Made by a program: the position numbers and the translations under genes. 64,000 nt of DNA, taken from Celerinatantimonas yamalensis (GTDB lineage Bacteria; Pseudomonadota; Gammaproteobacteria; Enterobacterales; Celerinatantimonadaceae). Of this stretch, positions 44,617-52,723 are shown piece by piece. Positions within the stretch are counted from its first letter, which is position 1. Every line of letters starts with the position of its first letter. Location: the NCBI RefSeq assembly GCF_046054155.1, contig NZ_JBEQCT010000004.1, forward strand, positions 1 to 64,000, given 5' to 3'. The notes beneath the pieces were generated by a model. That model was given only the letters and a program-made list of their open reading frames with translations. It made no database searches and was not told where the DNA came from.

Positions 44617-45558
44617 ATGGCAGGAATAGTCTTTATTATGATCGCGTGCCTGACCTGGGCATTGGACACCTTGATTCGTTATCCTCTGCTCGGACAAGGC
44701 TTTAGCACCTTACAAATCGTCTTATTTGAACATCTCACGTTAGTGTTAGTGACTTCACCGCTATTATGGCGCTATCGGCATCATTTTATGCAGATGAATA
44801 GCACGCAAAGTGCCGCGTTGTTTTTTATTGGCGGGGTCGGTTCGGCGCTGGGTACCTTAGCATTTACCCAAGCTTTCCATTATCTCAATCCAACCATTGT
44901 GATCTTGTTGCAAAAATTGCAGCCGTTGGTGGCGATTCTACTCGCGAGCTGGTGGTTAAAAGAGCGTATTCACGGCTATTTTATTCGCTGGGCGGGTCTT
45001 ATATTACTAGGCAGTTTAGTGATGATTTGGCCTGATGTTCGCCACCTTGCACAAGCAAACTGGTATTACGCTAATAGTACCCCTGATATTATTAAAGGCT
45101 ACAGTTATACCCTTTTGGCCGTACTTGCTTGGGGGGTGGCGACGGTGTGTGGTAAGTACTTGGCAAGTGAGAAGATGCCTGCAAATGCGATTATGTCAGG
45201 GCGTTTTGCTACGGGGTTGATGGTTTTGCTGCCGTTGGCTTTGCTCTATCCGGCCAGTGTACAGCCGATGGCTACACTCTCTTTGGGCAAGTTAGTGATG
45301 ATGGCGTTATTAAGTGGCTTGCTGGGAATGTGGCTCTATTATCAAGGGCTGAAGCGTATTCCAGCACAACTTGCTACGTTGGCTGAGCAAACTTTTCCGG
45401 TATTCGCTGCGATAATTAATTGGTTATTTTTAGGGATGAGCTTATCCAGCTATCAGATTGCTGGGGCATTACTGCTGGTCCTTGGCAACATTGGTTTGCG
45501 CTTTAAAGAGATGCATCTACCCGTGCAACCTGGCACGGCATCACTCAACCAAGCTTGA
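44617..45558 (+). CDS. ribN: EamA/DMT transporter under an FMN riboswitch, RibN-like
   Basis: 313 residues from ATG 44617, with GGAG about 11 bases upstream (an upstream in-frame start at 44533 would fall in the riboswitch platform). Ten hydrophobic segments in two EamA repeats: AGIVFIMIACLTWALDTLIR at the start, then FFIGGVGSALGTLAFTQAF, and in the second half VLAWGVATVCGKYLASEKMP and LLSGLLGMWLYYQGLKR. RibN riboflavin importers of alpha- and gammaproteobacteria are EamA proteins controlled by FMN riboswitches, so riboflavin uptake is the best reading. Evidence for substrate is the riboswitch plus family; the symbol should be read as probable. Ends before a strong bidirectional terminator. 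Confidence 0.82.
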   Translation: MAGIVFIMIACLTWALDTLIRYPLLGQGFSTLQIVLFEHLTLVLVTSPLLWRYRHHFMQMNSTQSAALFFIGGVGSALGTLAFTQAFHYLNPTIVILLQKLQPLVAILLASWWLKERIHGYFIRWAGLILLGSLVMIWPDVRHLAQANWYYANSTPDIIKGYSYTLLAVLAWGVATVCGKYLASEKMPANAIMSGRFATGLMVLLPLALLYPASVQPMATLSLGKLVMMALLSGLLGMWLYYQGLKRIPAQLATLAEQTFPVFAAIINWLFLGMSLSSYQIAGALLLVLGNIGLRFKEMHLPVQPGTASLNQA

Positions 45559-45573
45559 ACATTGATAAAAAGA

Positions 45574-45595
45574 GGTGCGGTGCGATTGCCGCACC
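45574..45595. terminator. GC-rich hairpin after ribN
   Basis: GGTGCGG/CCGCACC stem with an 8-base loop, 16 bases after the ribN stop. No U-tract; probably supports the stronger terminator that follows. Confidence 0.4.
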
Positions 45596-45609
45596 CATCG
45601 ATGCAAGCC

Positions 45610-45634
45610 AAAAGGTATCATGAGATACCTTTTT
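45610..45634. terminator. Bidirectional terminator, ribN / potI
   Basis: AAAAGGTATC-ATGA-GATACCTTTTT, a 10-bp perfect stem with A-run and T-run, between convergent ribN and potI. Confidence 0.92.
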
Positions 45635-45658
45635 GAGATATAACTCAACACGATTTGG

Positions 45659-46546
45659 CTAGCTTAATTGCTGAGGATAATGCTCTGGCGTGGTGAGCTG
45701 TTCATCGCGCTGCGAGGCTTTGATCGATTGCTGCCGACGTTTTTCAGCGCGTGACATAATCCACCAAGCGGCCAGTGTCGCCAGTGATACAACTACTACG
45801 ATAAGCGTTGCTAAGGCATTTATTTTTGGGCTAACGCCCATACGAACGCTGGAAAAGACCGCTATTGGCAACGTCGTTGCTGAAGGCCCTGAAACAAAGC
45901 TAGCGATGACTAAATCGTCAATTGACAAGGTGAAAGCGAGTAGCCAGCCGGCGATAATCGCTGGAAAAATGCTCGGTAACGTGATCAGTACAAAGACCTT
46001 CCATGGCGGCGCACCCAGATCCATGGCGGCTTCTTCGATAGAACGATCGACTTCGCGCAGGCGAGAGCTAACGACTACATGCACATACGAGGTACAAAAA
46101 GTAACGTGGGCAATCCAGATGGTCAAGATGCCGCGCTCAGCAAACAAGTCAAATACCTGCCCCAAAGCGATAAACATCAGTAGCATCGATAGTCCCATGA
46201 TCACATCGGGCATCACAAGCGGTGCGGTGATCATAAATGAGAAGGCGCCTCGACCAGGAAAACGCTGTAATCGTGCGAGTACAAATGCGGCGATTGTTCC
46301 AAGTACTACTGCGGTGCTGGCAGATAACACCCCGATGGTTAAGCTCAAACGAACACTGCTCATCAACATCACATCATGAAATAACGCGCCATACCATTTT
46401 GTCGAAAACCCTGCCCAGACAGTCACTAAGCGACTCTGGTTAAATGAATAGACAATTAAAATCAGGATTGGTAGATATAAAAAGGCAAAGGTAGTGATCA
46501 GGATCAGCCATTTCCATTTGCTTTTCGATACAGGAATGTCGCCCAT
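45659..46546 (-). CDS. potI: Polyamine ABC transporter permease PotI
   Basis: 295 residues, six membrane helices; second permease of the putrescine ABC importer. It has the inner-membrane permease EAA signature (DRSIEEAAMDLGAPPWKVFV, then ITLPSIFPAIIAGWLLAFTL) and the family start WLILITTFAFLYLPILIL with VYSFNQSRLVTVWAGFSTKW. Its ATG overlaps the potH stop (TAATG), with GGAGG seven bases upstream. Last gene of the potF-potG-potH-potI operon; Pseudomonas SpuH is the counterpart. Confidence 0.95.
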   Translation of the reverse strand: MGDIPVSKSKWKWLILITTFAFLYLPILILIVYSFNQSRLVTVWAGFSTKWYGALFHDVMLMSSVRLSLTIGVLSASTAVVLGTIAAFVLARLQRFPGRGAFSFMITAPLVMPDVIMGLSMLLMFIALGQVFDLFAERGILTIWIAHVTFCTSYVHVVVSSRLREVDRSIEEAAMDLGAPPWKVFVLITLPSIFPAIIAGWLLAFTLSIDDLVIASFVSGPSATTLPIAVFSSVRMGVSPKINALATLIVVVVSLATLAAWWIMSRAEKRRQQSIKASQRDEQLTTPEHYPQQLS

Positions 46547-47445
46547 TAGTTGGCCTCCAGCTCACGTTTTTGGAAATGTTGGAAAATAAGAATGGGTACC
46601 ATCAAAATCAACAGCATAATGATTGCCACCGCTGAGGCGACTGGCCAGTCGCGATTGTTGAAAAACTCTTGCCAAAGGACTTTACCAATCAAGATTGAAT
46701 TGGGTCCACCCAGTAAGGTCGGAATGACAAACTCACCCACTGCTGGAATGAAGACCAACATAGAACCGGCAATCACACCGCCACGCGTCAGTGGCAACAG
46801 TATCCGCCATAAAATGGTAGCTGGCTTGGCTCCGAGATCACTTGCCGCTTCAAGCAGCGAATAATCGACCCGCATCAAGGCGGTATACAGTGGCAGCACC
46901 ATAAACGGCAGATAGGTATAAACAATGCCAATATAGACCGCCACATTGGTGTGTAATATATGCAAAGGGTGGTCGATGACACCAGCCATCATCAAGGCGT
47001 TATTAAGCAATCCATTGTTCTTTAATATGCCTATCCAAGCATAGACTCGGATTAAAAAACTGGTCCATGAGGGCAACACAATTAACATCAACAAGATATT
47101 ACGGGTTGATGGTTTGGAGTGTACGATAGCCCAAGCCATTGGATAACCGACCGCCAAGCACAATATCGTCGAGATAGCCGCGACTTCTAAAGAGCGTAAA
47201 TAAGAATCGATATATAAACTATCGCTCACCATATACAGATAGTTGCCGAAGCTGAGCAATATTTGCAGTTGTTGATCGCCATAGTGCAGTAATGATGAAT
47301 AGGGCGGAATCGATAGTTGAGCTTGCGAAAAGCTTATTTTGAGTACAATAGCCAGCGGCAATACAAAGAATAGTACCAGCCAGACATAGGGCGGTAGCAC
47401 CAGTGCATAGCGTGCATAACGCTTGTAAGTCGTAAGCAGTTTCAT
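46546..47445 (-). CDS. potH: Polyamine ABC transporter permease PotH
   Basis: 299 residues from ATG 47445, which overlaps the potG stop as ATGA (the longer frame reaching 47502 runs inside potG). Six membrane helices; first permease of the importer. Landmarks: LVLPPYVWLVLFFVLPLAIV, VLPSWTSFLIRVYAWIGILK, YLPFMVLPLYTALMRVDYSL and the EAA loop LLEAASDLGAKPATILWRIL. Works with PotI to form the channel and receives energy from PotG. Confidence 0.95.
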   Translation of the reverse strand: MKLLTTYKRYARYALVLPPYVWLVLFFVLPLAIVLKISFSQAQLSIPPYSSLLHYGDQQLQILLSFGNYLYMVSDSLYIDSYLRSLEVAAISTILCLAVGYPMAWAIVHSKPSTRNILLMLIVLPSWTSFLIRVYAWIGILKNNGLLNNALMMAGVIDHPLHILHTNVAVYIGIVYTYLPFMVLPLYTALMRVDYSLLEAASDLGAKPATILWRILLPLTRGGVIAGSMLVFIPAVGEFVIPTLLGGPNSILIGKVLWQEFFNNRDWPVASAVAIIMLLILMVPILIFQHFQKRELEAN

Positions 47446-48560
47446 ATTTTTAAGACCACACAGCTTTGTGCTTCCCAGCTTAAATATACCGGTTCTTCCC
47501 ACATGGGTAAGTTTTCACGGTGGCGGCTGGTATTTGGAACCGTTGCACGAACTAATTGATTGCTTGGTAATCGCACATGGTAGATAGACTGGCCACCTAA
47601 ATAAGCGATATCTTCCACCACTCCTTGGCAGATATTTTCTTGCTGCGTACACTCGCGGGAGAGCTCAATTTTTTCTGGGCGAATCGCGATCATCAGTGGC
47701 AAGCCTGGCGCGTCTGACAAGCCATGGTTGAGCAAGATAGGTTGTGCTAATGCATAGCAGTGGATGCTGGCCTGATTGGGTAAGCCTTCTAACAACTCAC
47801 CTTCAAAGATATTCACCGAGCCGATAAACTCAGCACTATAGCGGGAGTTGGGGTACTCATAAATTTCTTCAGGCGTGCCAATTTGGATAAACTGACCACG
47901 ATCCATGATGGCAACGCGAGTGGCCATGGTCATTGCTTCTTCTTGATCATGGGTGACCATTACGCAAGTCACTCCCACGCTCTCTAAGATATCGACCACT
48001 TCCAATTGCATCTGTTCACGCAACTTCTTATCCAGTGCACCCATGGGTTCATCAAGGAGCAGCAATTTAGGTTTTTTCGCTAGACTGCGCGCGAGTGCTA
48101 CGCGCTGACGCTGCCCGCCTGAAAGCTGATGCGGCTTGCGATTAGCATACTCTTGCATCCTTACCAATTTGAGCATGCGCGTGACGGCCACGTCGATTTC
48201 CGCACGACTTAGACCATCTTGTTTCAGGCCAAACGCGATATTGCCTGCCACCGTCATATGAGGGAAGAGCGCATAGGATTGAAACATCATGTTGACGGGG
48301 CGGCGATGCGGCGGTACATCGGCTAAATCTTCACCATCGAGCAGGATCTGGCCCTGGCTGGGTAACTCAAAGCCGGCTAGCATCCGTAATAGAGTTGATT
48401 TGCCGCAGCCGGAAGCCCCTAATAGAGCAAAGAGCTCCCCGCGCTCTATGGTTAAGTCGACCTGATCGACTGCCGGTTGGCCATCGAATAATTTACTCAG
48501 ACCACGAATCTCAAGCAAAGGGGGGGGCGTTGCGGGATTGTTTGTGGGGACTGACACCAT
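47442..48560 (-). CDS. potG: Polyamine ABC transporter ATPase PotG
   Basis: 372 residues from ATG 48560, seven bases after GGAG (ATG 48563 and GTG 48566 are closer alternatives). ABC ATPase: Walker A GASGCGKSTLLRMLAG, Q-loop MFQSYALFPHMTV, signature LSGGQRQRVALARSLAKKP, Walker B LLLLDEPMGALDKKLREQM, H-loop CVMVTHDQEEAMTMA. A C-terminal TOBE domain follows (from about 290: IRPEKIELSRE, GQSIYHVRL). It drives polyamine import through PotHI. The gap to potF holds a hairpin that may set the ratio of binding protein to ATPase. Confidence 0.95.
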   Translation of the reverse strand: MVSVPTNNPATPPPLLEIRGLSKLFDGQPAVDQVDLTIERGELFALLGASGCGKSTLLRMLAGFELPSQGQILLDGEDLADVPPHRRPVNMMFQSYALFPHMTVAGNIAFGLKQDGLSRAEIDVAVTRMLKLVRMQEYANRKPHQLSGGQRQRVALARSLAKKPKLLLLDEPMGALDKKLREQMQLEVVDILESVGVTCVMVTHDQEEAMTMATRVAIMDRGQFIQIGTPEEIYEYPNSRYSAEFIGSVNIFEGELLEGLPNQASIHCYALAQPILLNHGLSDAPGLPLMIAIRPEKIELSRECTQQENICQGVVEDIAYLGGQSIYHVRLPSNQLVRATVPNTSRHRENLPMWEEPVYLSWEAQSCVVLKI

Positions 48561-48576
48561 CATCACACTCCATATT

Positions 48577-48596
48577 AGGTCTGCCAGAGCAGACCT
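48577..48596 (-). promoter_or_regulatory. Intercistronic hairpin between potF and potG
   Basis: AGGTCTGC-CAGA-GCAGACCT, an 8-bp perfect stem in the 46-base gap, directly after the potF stop on the minus strand. There is no U-tract, so it is more like an mRNA-stabilising stem protecting the potF message than a terminator. A closely similar stem follows the second PotF gene (50180-50199). Confidence 0.6.
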
Positions 48597-48606
48597 ATTT
48601 TATTGA

Positions 48607-49713
48607 TTAGTTTTGCAAAAAGTCAGTCCAAGCACGAGTACGAACACGAGCGACGGACAGTGGCAGCATTTTTGCGATGAACAGTTTTTGACGGACTTTA
48701 TCGCTTGGATAAATCCCTCGGTCATTGGCGATATTTTTATCGAGATACGGTTTCGATGCCGGAACGGGGTTGGCGTACCATACATAGTTACTGTTGGCTG
48801 CTTCTACTTTAGGTTGCAGTAGATAATTGATGAATTTTAGCGCATTGCCTGGGTTTTGGGCATCTTTGGGAATCGCCATCAGATCAAACCAGATCATCGC
48901 CCCTTCTTTGGGGATCGAGTATTTGATTTCAACGCCATTGTGCGCTTCTTTCGCGCGCTGTGCAGCCATTAATAGATCGCCTGACCAACCTATCGCAACA
49001 CAGATGTCGCCATTGGCTAAATCATTGATATATTGTGATGAATTGATTTCTGTAATGTAAGGACGAACCTTTTTCAGCATGGGTAAAGCGACGTTGGTAT
49101 AGTCACTAGGATGAGTTGAATTAGGATTTTTACCCAGATAGTTGAGCGCCGCCGACATAATTTCATTCGGCGCGTTTAAGAACGATACACCACATTTTTG
49201 TAGTTTTTTCATATATTTTGGTTGAAAAACCAGATCCCAACTATCGACAGGCGCATCGGGACCTAATATCGCTTTAATTTTTTTGACATTATAACCAATG
49301 CCAGTGGTACCCCACATGTACGGAATCGCGTATTGATTGCCCGGATCTGACGACTGTGATAAGAGTTTCATCAGTTGCGGATCAAGATTTTTGTAATTGC
49401 TCAGTTTTGATTTATCCAGCTTCATAAACGCACCGGCTTTGGCTTGCTGGGTCAAAAATTCATTACTTGGAACCACTAAATCATAGCCACTATGACCAGA
49501 TAGGATCTTCGCTTCTAAGACCTCATTCGAATCGAATACATCATAGACCGTCTTGATCCCTGTCTTTTTCTCAAAATTGGGCACCGTGTCTTTAGCTATA
49601 TAATCTGACCAGTTGTAAACATGCACGACGGCTTGTGTGTCAGCTTGAACACTCAGCGGCATAAAACCGAACATCGCCATACATAGCGACAAAAAAGGTA
49701 TAGAACGTCTCAT
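48607..49713 (-). CDS. potF: Periplasmic polyamine-binding protein PotF, paralogue 1
   Basis: 368 residues from ATG 49713, eight bases after GGAG. N-terminal signal peptide (MRRSIPFLSLCMAMFGFMPL, cleavage after SVQA). Mature protein starts with VVHVYNWSDYIAKDTVPNFE, the PotF polyamine site region, then VYDVFDSNEVLEAKILSGHS, YAIPYMWGTTGIGYNVKKIK and DICVAIGWSGDLLMA. It captures putrescine or spermidine for PotGHI. It is the binding protein physically joined to the ATPase and permease genes, equivalent in position to Pseudomonas SpuE. The second copy lies 478 bases upstream after a break in the cluster. Confidence 0.93.
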   Translation of the reverse strand: MRRSIPFLSLCMAMFGFMPLSVQADTQAVVHVYNWSDYIAKDTVPNFEKKTGIKTVYDVFDSNEVLEAKILSGHSGYDLVVPSNEFLTQQAKAGAFMKLDKSKLSNYKNLDPQLMKLLSQSSDPGNQYAIPYMWGTTGIGYNVKKIKAILGPDAPVDSWDLVFQPKYMKKLQKCGVSFLNAPNEIMSAALNYLGKNPNSTHPSDYTNVALPMLKKVRPYITEINSSQYINDLANGDICVAIGWSGDLLMAAQRAKEAHNGVEIKYSIPKEGAMIWFDLMAIPKDAQNPGNALKFINYLLQPKVEAANSNYVWYANPVPASKPYLDKNIANDRGIYPSDKVRQKLFIAKMLPLSVARVRTRAWTDFLQN

Positions 49714-50209
49714 TAATGGGTCTCCGTACAAGTGAGTGTTAAGCCTACAACTGGCAACTCTGTTTGGCGATTGCTTTATACAGCCTCAACGACTTGAATT
49801 CAATCATGTCATCGTCTCTTTTTTAGCCGAGCCACTGCTTTAGCAAGTTTATTAGCCATCGCCTGTGATGACTCATTTTCAGCGCGTGCTCTGCAAGCGA
49901 GATCAACGCCTATTCACGTTTATGGCAGCGTTGTTAGATGAGGGGGCATGCCCGTTCTCTTCACCTACATGGCGTATCATCTGCAATTTCAATTGCGCTG
50001 CGAATCAAATTTAGCACCAAACGCGACTTACCTTTCCGTATCTAGAAAGTATAGCGGTTGACGCGTTAATGCGAATGCTAGGGTAAAATACCCCATCGAA
50101 ATGGGGAGCGTCCTAGCGATTGTTCGGTGCACTTACGACATCGCCTCACGATGGATACGTCGCTACTCCTACTTGGTATAGGCCTGCAAAAGCAGGCCTG
50201 AATCATGAC
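49714..50209. other. 496-base gap inside the polyamine cluster
   Basis: Non-coding region separating puuA-spuC-potF2 from potF-potGHI on the minus strand. A stem AGGCCTGC-AAAA-GCAGGCCT at 50180-50199 follows the potF2 stop, lacking a U-tract. The rest presumably contains the promoter of potFGHI. No gene or gene remnant is seen in it. Confidence 0.5.
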
Positions 50210-51316
50210 TTAGTTTTGTAAAAATTGCGTCCAAACGCGGGTACGAAGGCGATCAATTTTCATCGGTAGTAGCTTCGCACTAAACAGTTTTTCTCGAGTT
50301 ATCGTAGAGGGGTAGATGCCTGGATTGTTGAGAATGGCTTTATCGACCGCTGCATTCGAGGCGGGATTAGGATTGGCGTATGATACATAGTTGGTAATGG
50401 CTGCGGCCACCTTGGGTTCTAAAATATAATTGATAAACTTCAATGCCGCATCGGGGTTCGGCGCATCTTTAGGGATCGCCATCATATCAAACCAAACCAG
50501 AGCGCCCTGTTTGGGGATTGAATATCGAATATGGATGCCATTCTTAGCCTGCTCCGCCCGATTGGCTGCCATCATCACATCACCTGACCAGCCGATGACC
50601 ACACACACATCGCCATTTGCCAAGTCATTGATATATTGTGATGAATTGATATCGCTAATGTAGGGCCGAATTTTTTTCAGTAAAGGAAGTGCCACATCGG
50701 TGTAATCACTGGGCGTGGTCGAATTGGGGTTTTTGCCCATATAATTGAGTGCTGTTGAGAGGATTTCTGTTGGGGCGTTGAGAAAAGAGACGCCGCACTG
50801 TTGTAGTTTTTTCATGTATTTTGGCTGAAACACGAGATCCCAACTATCCACTGGTGCATCGGGACCTAAAATCTGTTTGATTTTATCCACGTTATAGCCG
50901 ATTCCTGTGGTTCCCCATAGATAAGGAACGCTGTACTGGTTGCCCGGGTCGGCTGAATCAGAGATTAATTTTAACAGCTTTGGATCAAGGTTTTTATAGT
51001 GAGTGAGTTTGCTTTTATCAAGCTTTAAAAAAGCGCCTGCTATGATCTGTTTGCCCAAAAAATCATTACTAGGGACCACCAAATCATAGCCGGTATGTCC
51101 GGCAAGTACTTTAGCCTCTAGTACCTCATTAGAATCAAACACATCATAGGCAACTTTGATCCCCGTCTGTTTCTCGAAGTTGGGAATGGTGTCGGTTGCA
51201 ATATAATCAGACCAGTTAAATATATGGAGTACTGGCGAAGCGGCATGCGCCATCCCTGATAGTGTGCTCAATATGGCCGCCGCACAAACTGTTGTGAGCA
51301 TCGCAGAACGCTGCAT
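50210..51316 (-). CDS. potF: Periplasmic polyamine-binding protein, PotF paralogue 2
   Basis: 368 residues from ATG 51316, which has AGGGA about eight bases upstream and yields a proper signal peptide (MQRSAMLTTVCAAAILSTLS, then GMAHA). Mature region parallels paralogue 1: LHIFNWSDYIATDTIPNFEK, YDVFDSNEVLEAKVLAGHTG, YSVPYLWGTTGIGYNVDKIK and DVCVVIGWSGDVMMA. It lies 27 bases after the aminotransferase gene and before the gap. Pseudomonas spuD and spuE are arranged the same way and divide putrescine and spermidine between them; such a division is likely but which copy binds which cannot be read here. Confidence 0.92.
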   Translation of the reverse strand: MQRSAMLTTVCAAAILSTLSGMAHAASPVLHIFNWSDYIATDTIPNFEKQTGIKVAYDVFDSNEVLEAKVLAGHTGYDLVVPSNDFLGKQIIAGAFLKLDKSKLTHYKNLDPKLLKLISDSADPGNQYSVPYLWGTTGIGYNVDKIKQILGPDAPVDSWDLVFQPKYMKKLQQCGVSFLNAPTEILSTALNYMGKNPNSTTPSDYTDVALPLLKKIRPYISDINSSQYINDLANGDVCVVIGWSGDVMMAANRAEQAKNGIHIRYSIPKQGALVWFDMMAIPKDAPNPDAALKFINYILEPKVAAAITNYVSYANPNPASNAAVDKAILNNPGIYPSTITREKLFSAKLLPMKIDRLRTRVWTQFLQN

Positions 51317-51343
51317 TTTATTTTCCCTATTCATCAATTAATA

Positions 51344-52705
51344 TTATATGTTGGTCCGGGAGGTAAGTTGTGCATAGGTTTGATCCAAGCACTGCCAGGC
51401 CAGTTGTATGAGTTCATCCACTTCTGCTTTGCTAATAATCAGCGGCGGCGCGATGATCATCGTATCACCGACCGCACGCATAATTAGGCCATTGCTCACG
51501 CAAATGTTGCGGCACAACGTGCCAGCTGCCTTAGTTTTATTATAGCGTTTTAATGTCGCTTTATTTTCGACTAACTCAATGGCGGCCATCATCCCTTTGA
51601 TGCGCGCCTCACCCACCAGTGGATGTTCAGCCAGAGCCAACCACTTTTGGGCTAGATAAGGGGCAATGTCGTTGCGTACTTTTTCGACTAAGTGATTTTT
51701 TTCCATCTCTTCGATCGTGGCTAAGGCCACTGCGCAAGCGACAGGATGCCCTGAGTAGGTAAATCCATGGGTAAATTCATCATCATGCTCTTGCAGGACT
51801 TGGGCAATGCGATCACTGACCATCACCGCACCCAACGGCAAATAGCCGGACGTAATCCCTTTAGCTAAACACATCAAATCAGGCGTGATAGCATAGGTTT
51901 GGCTGGCAAACCACTCGCCTGTTCGGCCAAAGCCACAAATCACTTCATCGACGATAAGCAAGATGCCATAGTGATCACAGATCCTCTGAATTTCAGGCCA
52001 ATAACTATCAGGGGGAATAATCACGCCGCCAGCACCTTGGATGGGTTCGGCAATGAAGGCAGCAACGTTTTCAACCCCCAGTTCGAGAATTTTTTGCTCA
52101 AGCAGTTGTGCTCGTTGTTGGCCAAACATTTCTACGTCAACCCCTTGCCCCTCGCCAAAATGATAGGGTTGGGGGATATGAACGATGCCTGGAATCGGTA
52201 AACCGCCTTGGGCATGCATCGGCTTCATGCCGCCAAGACTGGCTCCGGCCATCGTACTGCCGTGGTAGGCATTGTCACGACTGATGACAATCTGTTTTTG
52301 GGGTTGACCCAAACACGCCCAATAATGGCGCACGGTACGCAATACTGTGTCATTACACTCAGAACCTGACCCAGTAAAAAAAACATGATTGAGCTTTGCG
52401 GGCGTGATCTCGGCCAGTTTGGCTGCGAGCTTGGCCGCTGGAGAATGTGTGGTTTGAAAAAACAAATTGTAATACGGTAGGGTGTTGAACTGTTTTTGTG
52501 CCGCTTCGATCAGCGGTTTGGCGCTATAACCTAAGTTGACGCACCAAAGTCCGGCCATGGCATCGAGAATTTTGTTCCCTTGCTCATCATACACATAGAT
52601 GCCTTCACCCTTTACAATAACCCTTGCACCATCACGATTCAGCTGATGGTAGTTACTAAATGGATGGAAACAGTGTTGACGGTCTTGTTGTTGACTCAGG
52701 CTCAT
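51344..52705 (-). CDS. spuC: Polyamine (putrescine):pyruvate aminotransferase, SpuC-like
   Basis: 453 residues, class III PLP aminotransferase. AGGGAG stands seven bases before the ATG. Motifs: DAMAGLWCVNLGYSAKPLIE, FFTGSGSECNDTVLRTVRHY, AYHGSTMAGASLGGMKPMH, AFIAEPIQGAGGVIIPPDSY, LLIVDEVICGFGRTGEWFAS, and PLP lysine in CLAKGITSGYLPLGAVM. Matches Pseudomonas SpuC, which transaminates putrescine, cadaverine or spermidine with pyruvate. It is 18 bases downstream of puuA in the same operon. An omega-amino acid substrate such as beta-alanine is a possible alternative. Confidence 0.9.
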   Translation of the reverse strand: MSLSQQQDRQHCFHPFSNYHQLNRDGARVIVKGEGIYVYDEQGNKILDAMAGLWCVNLGYSAKPLIEAAQKQFNTLPYYNLFFQTTHSPAAKLAAKLAEITPAKLNHVFFTGSGSECNDTVLRTVRHYWACLGQPQKQIVISRDNAYHGSTMAGASLGGMKPMHAQGGLPIPGIVHIPQPYHFGEGQGVDVEMFGQQRAQLLEQKILELGVENVAAFIAEPIQGAGGVIIPPDSYWPEIQRICDHYGILLIVDEVICGFGRTGEWFASQTYAITPDLMCLAKGITSGYLPLGAVMVSDRIAQVLQEHDDEFTHGFTYSGHPVACAVALATIEEMEKNHLVEKVRNDIAPYLAQKWLALAEHPLVGEARIKGMMAAIELVENKATLKRYNKTKAAGTLCRNICVSNGLIMRAVGDTMIIAPPLIISKAEVDELIQLAWQCLDQTYAQLTSRTNI

Positions 52706-52723
52706 CAGGTCGCTCCCTACGAT

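Noticed and set aside
45690..46379. 229-codon frame antisense to potI
   Set aside because: Ser/Thr/Ala/Ile-rich translation typical of the reverse complement of a membrane protein gene; potI is certain.
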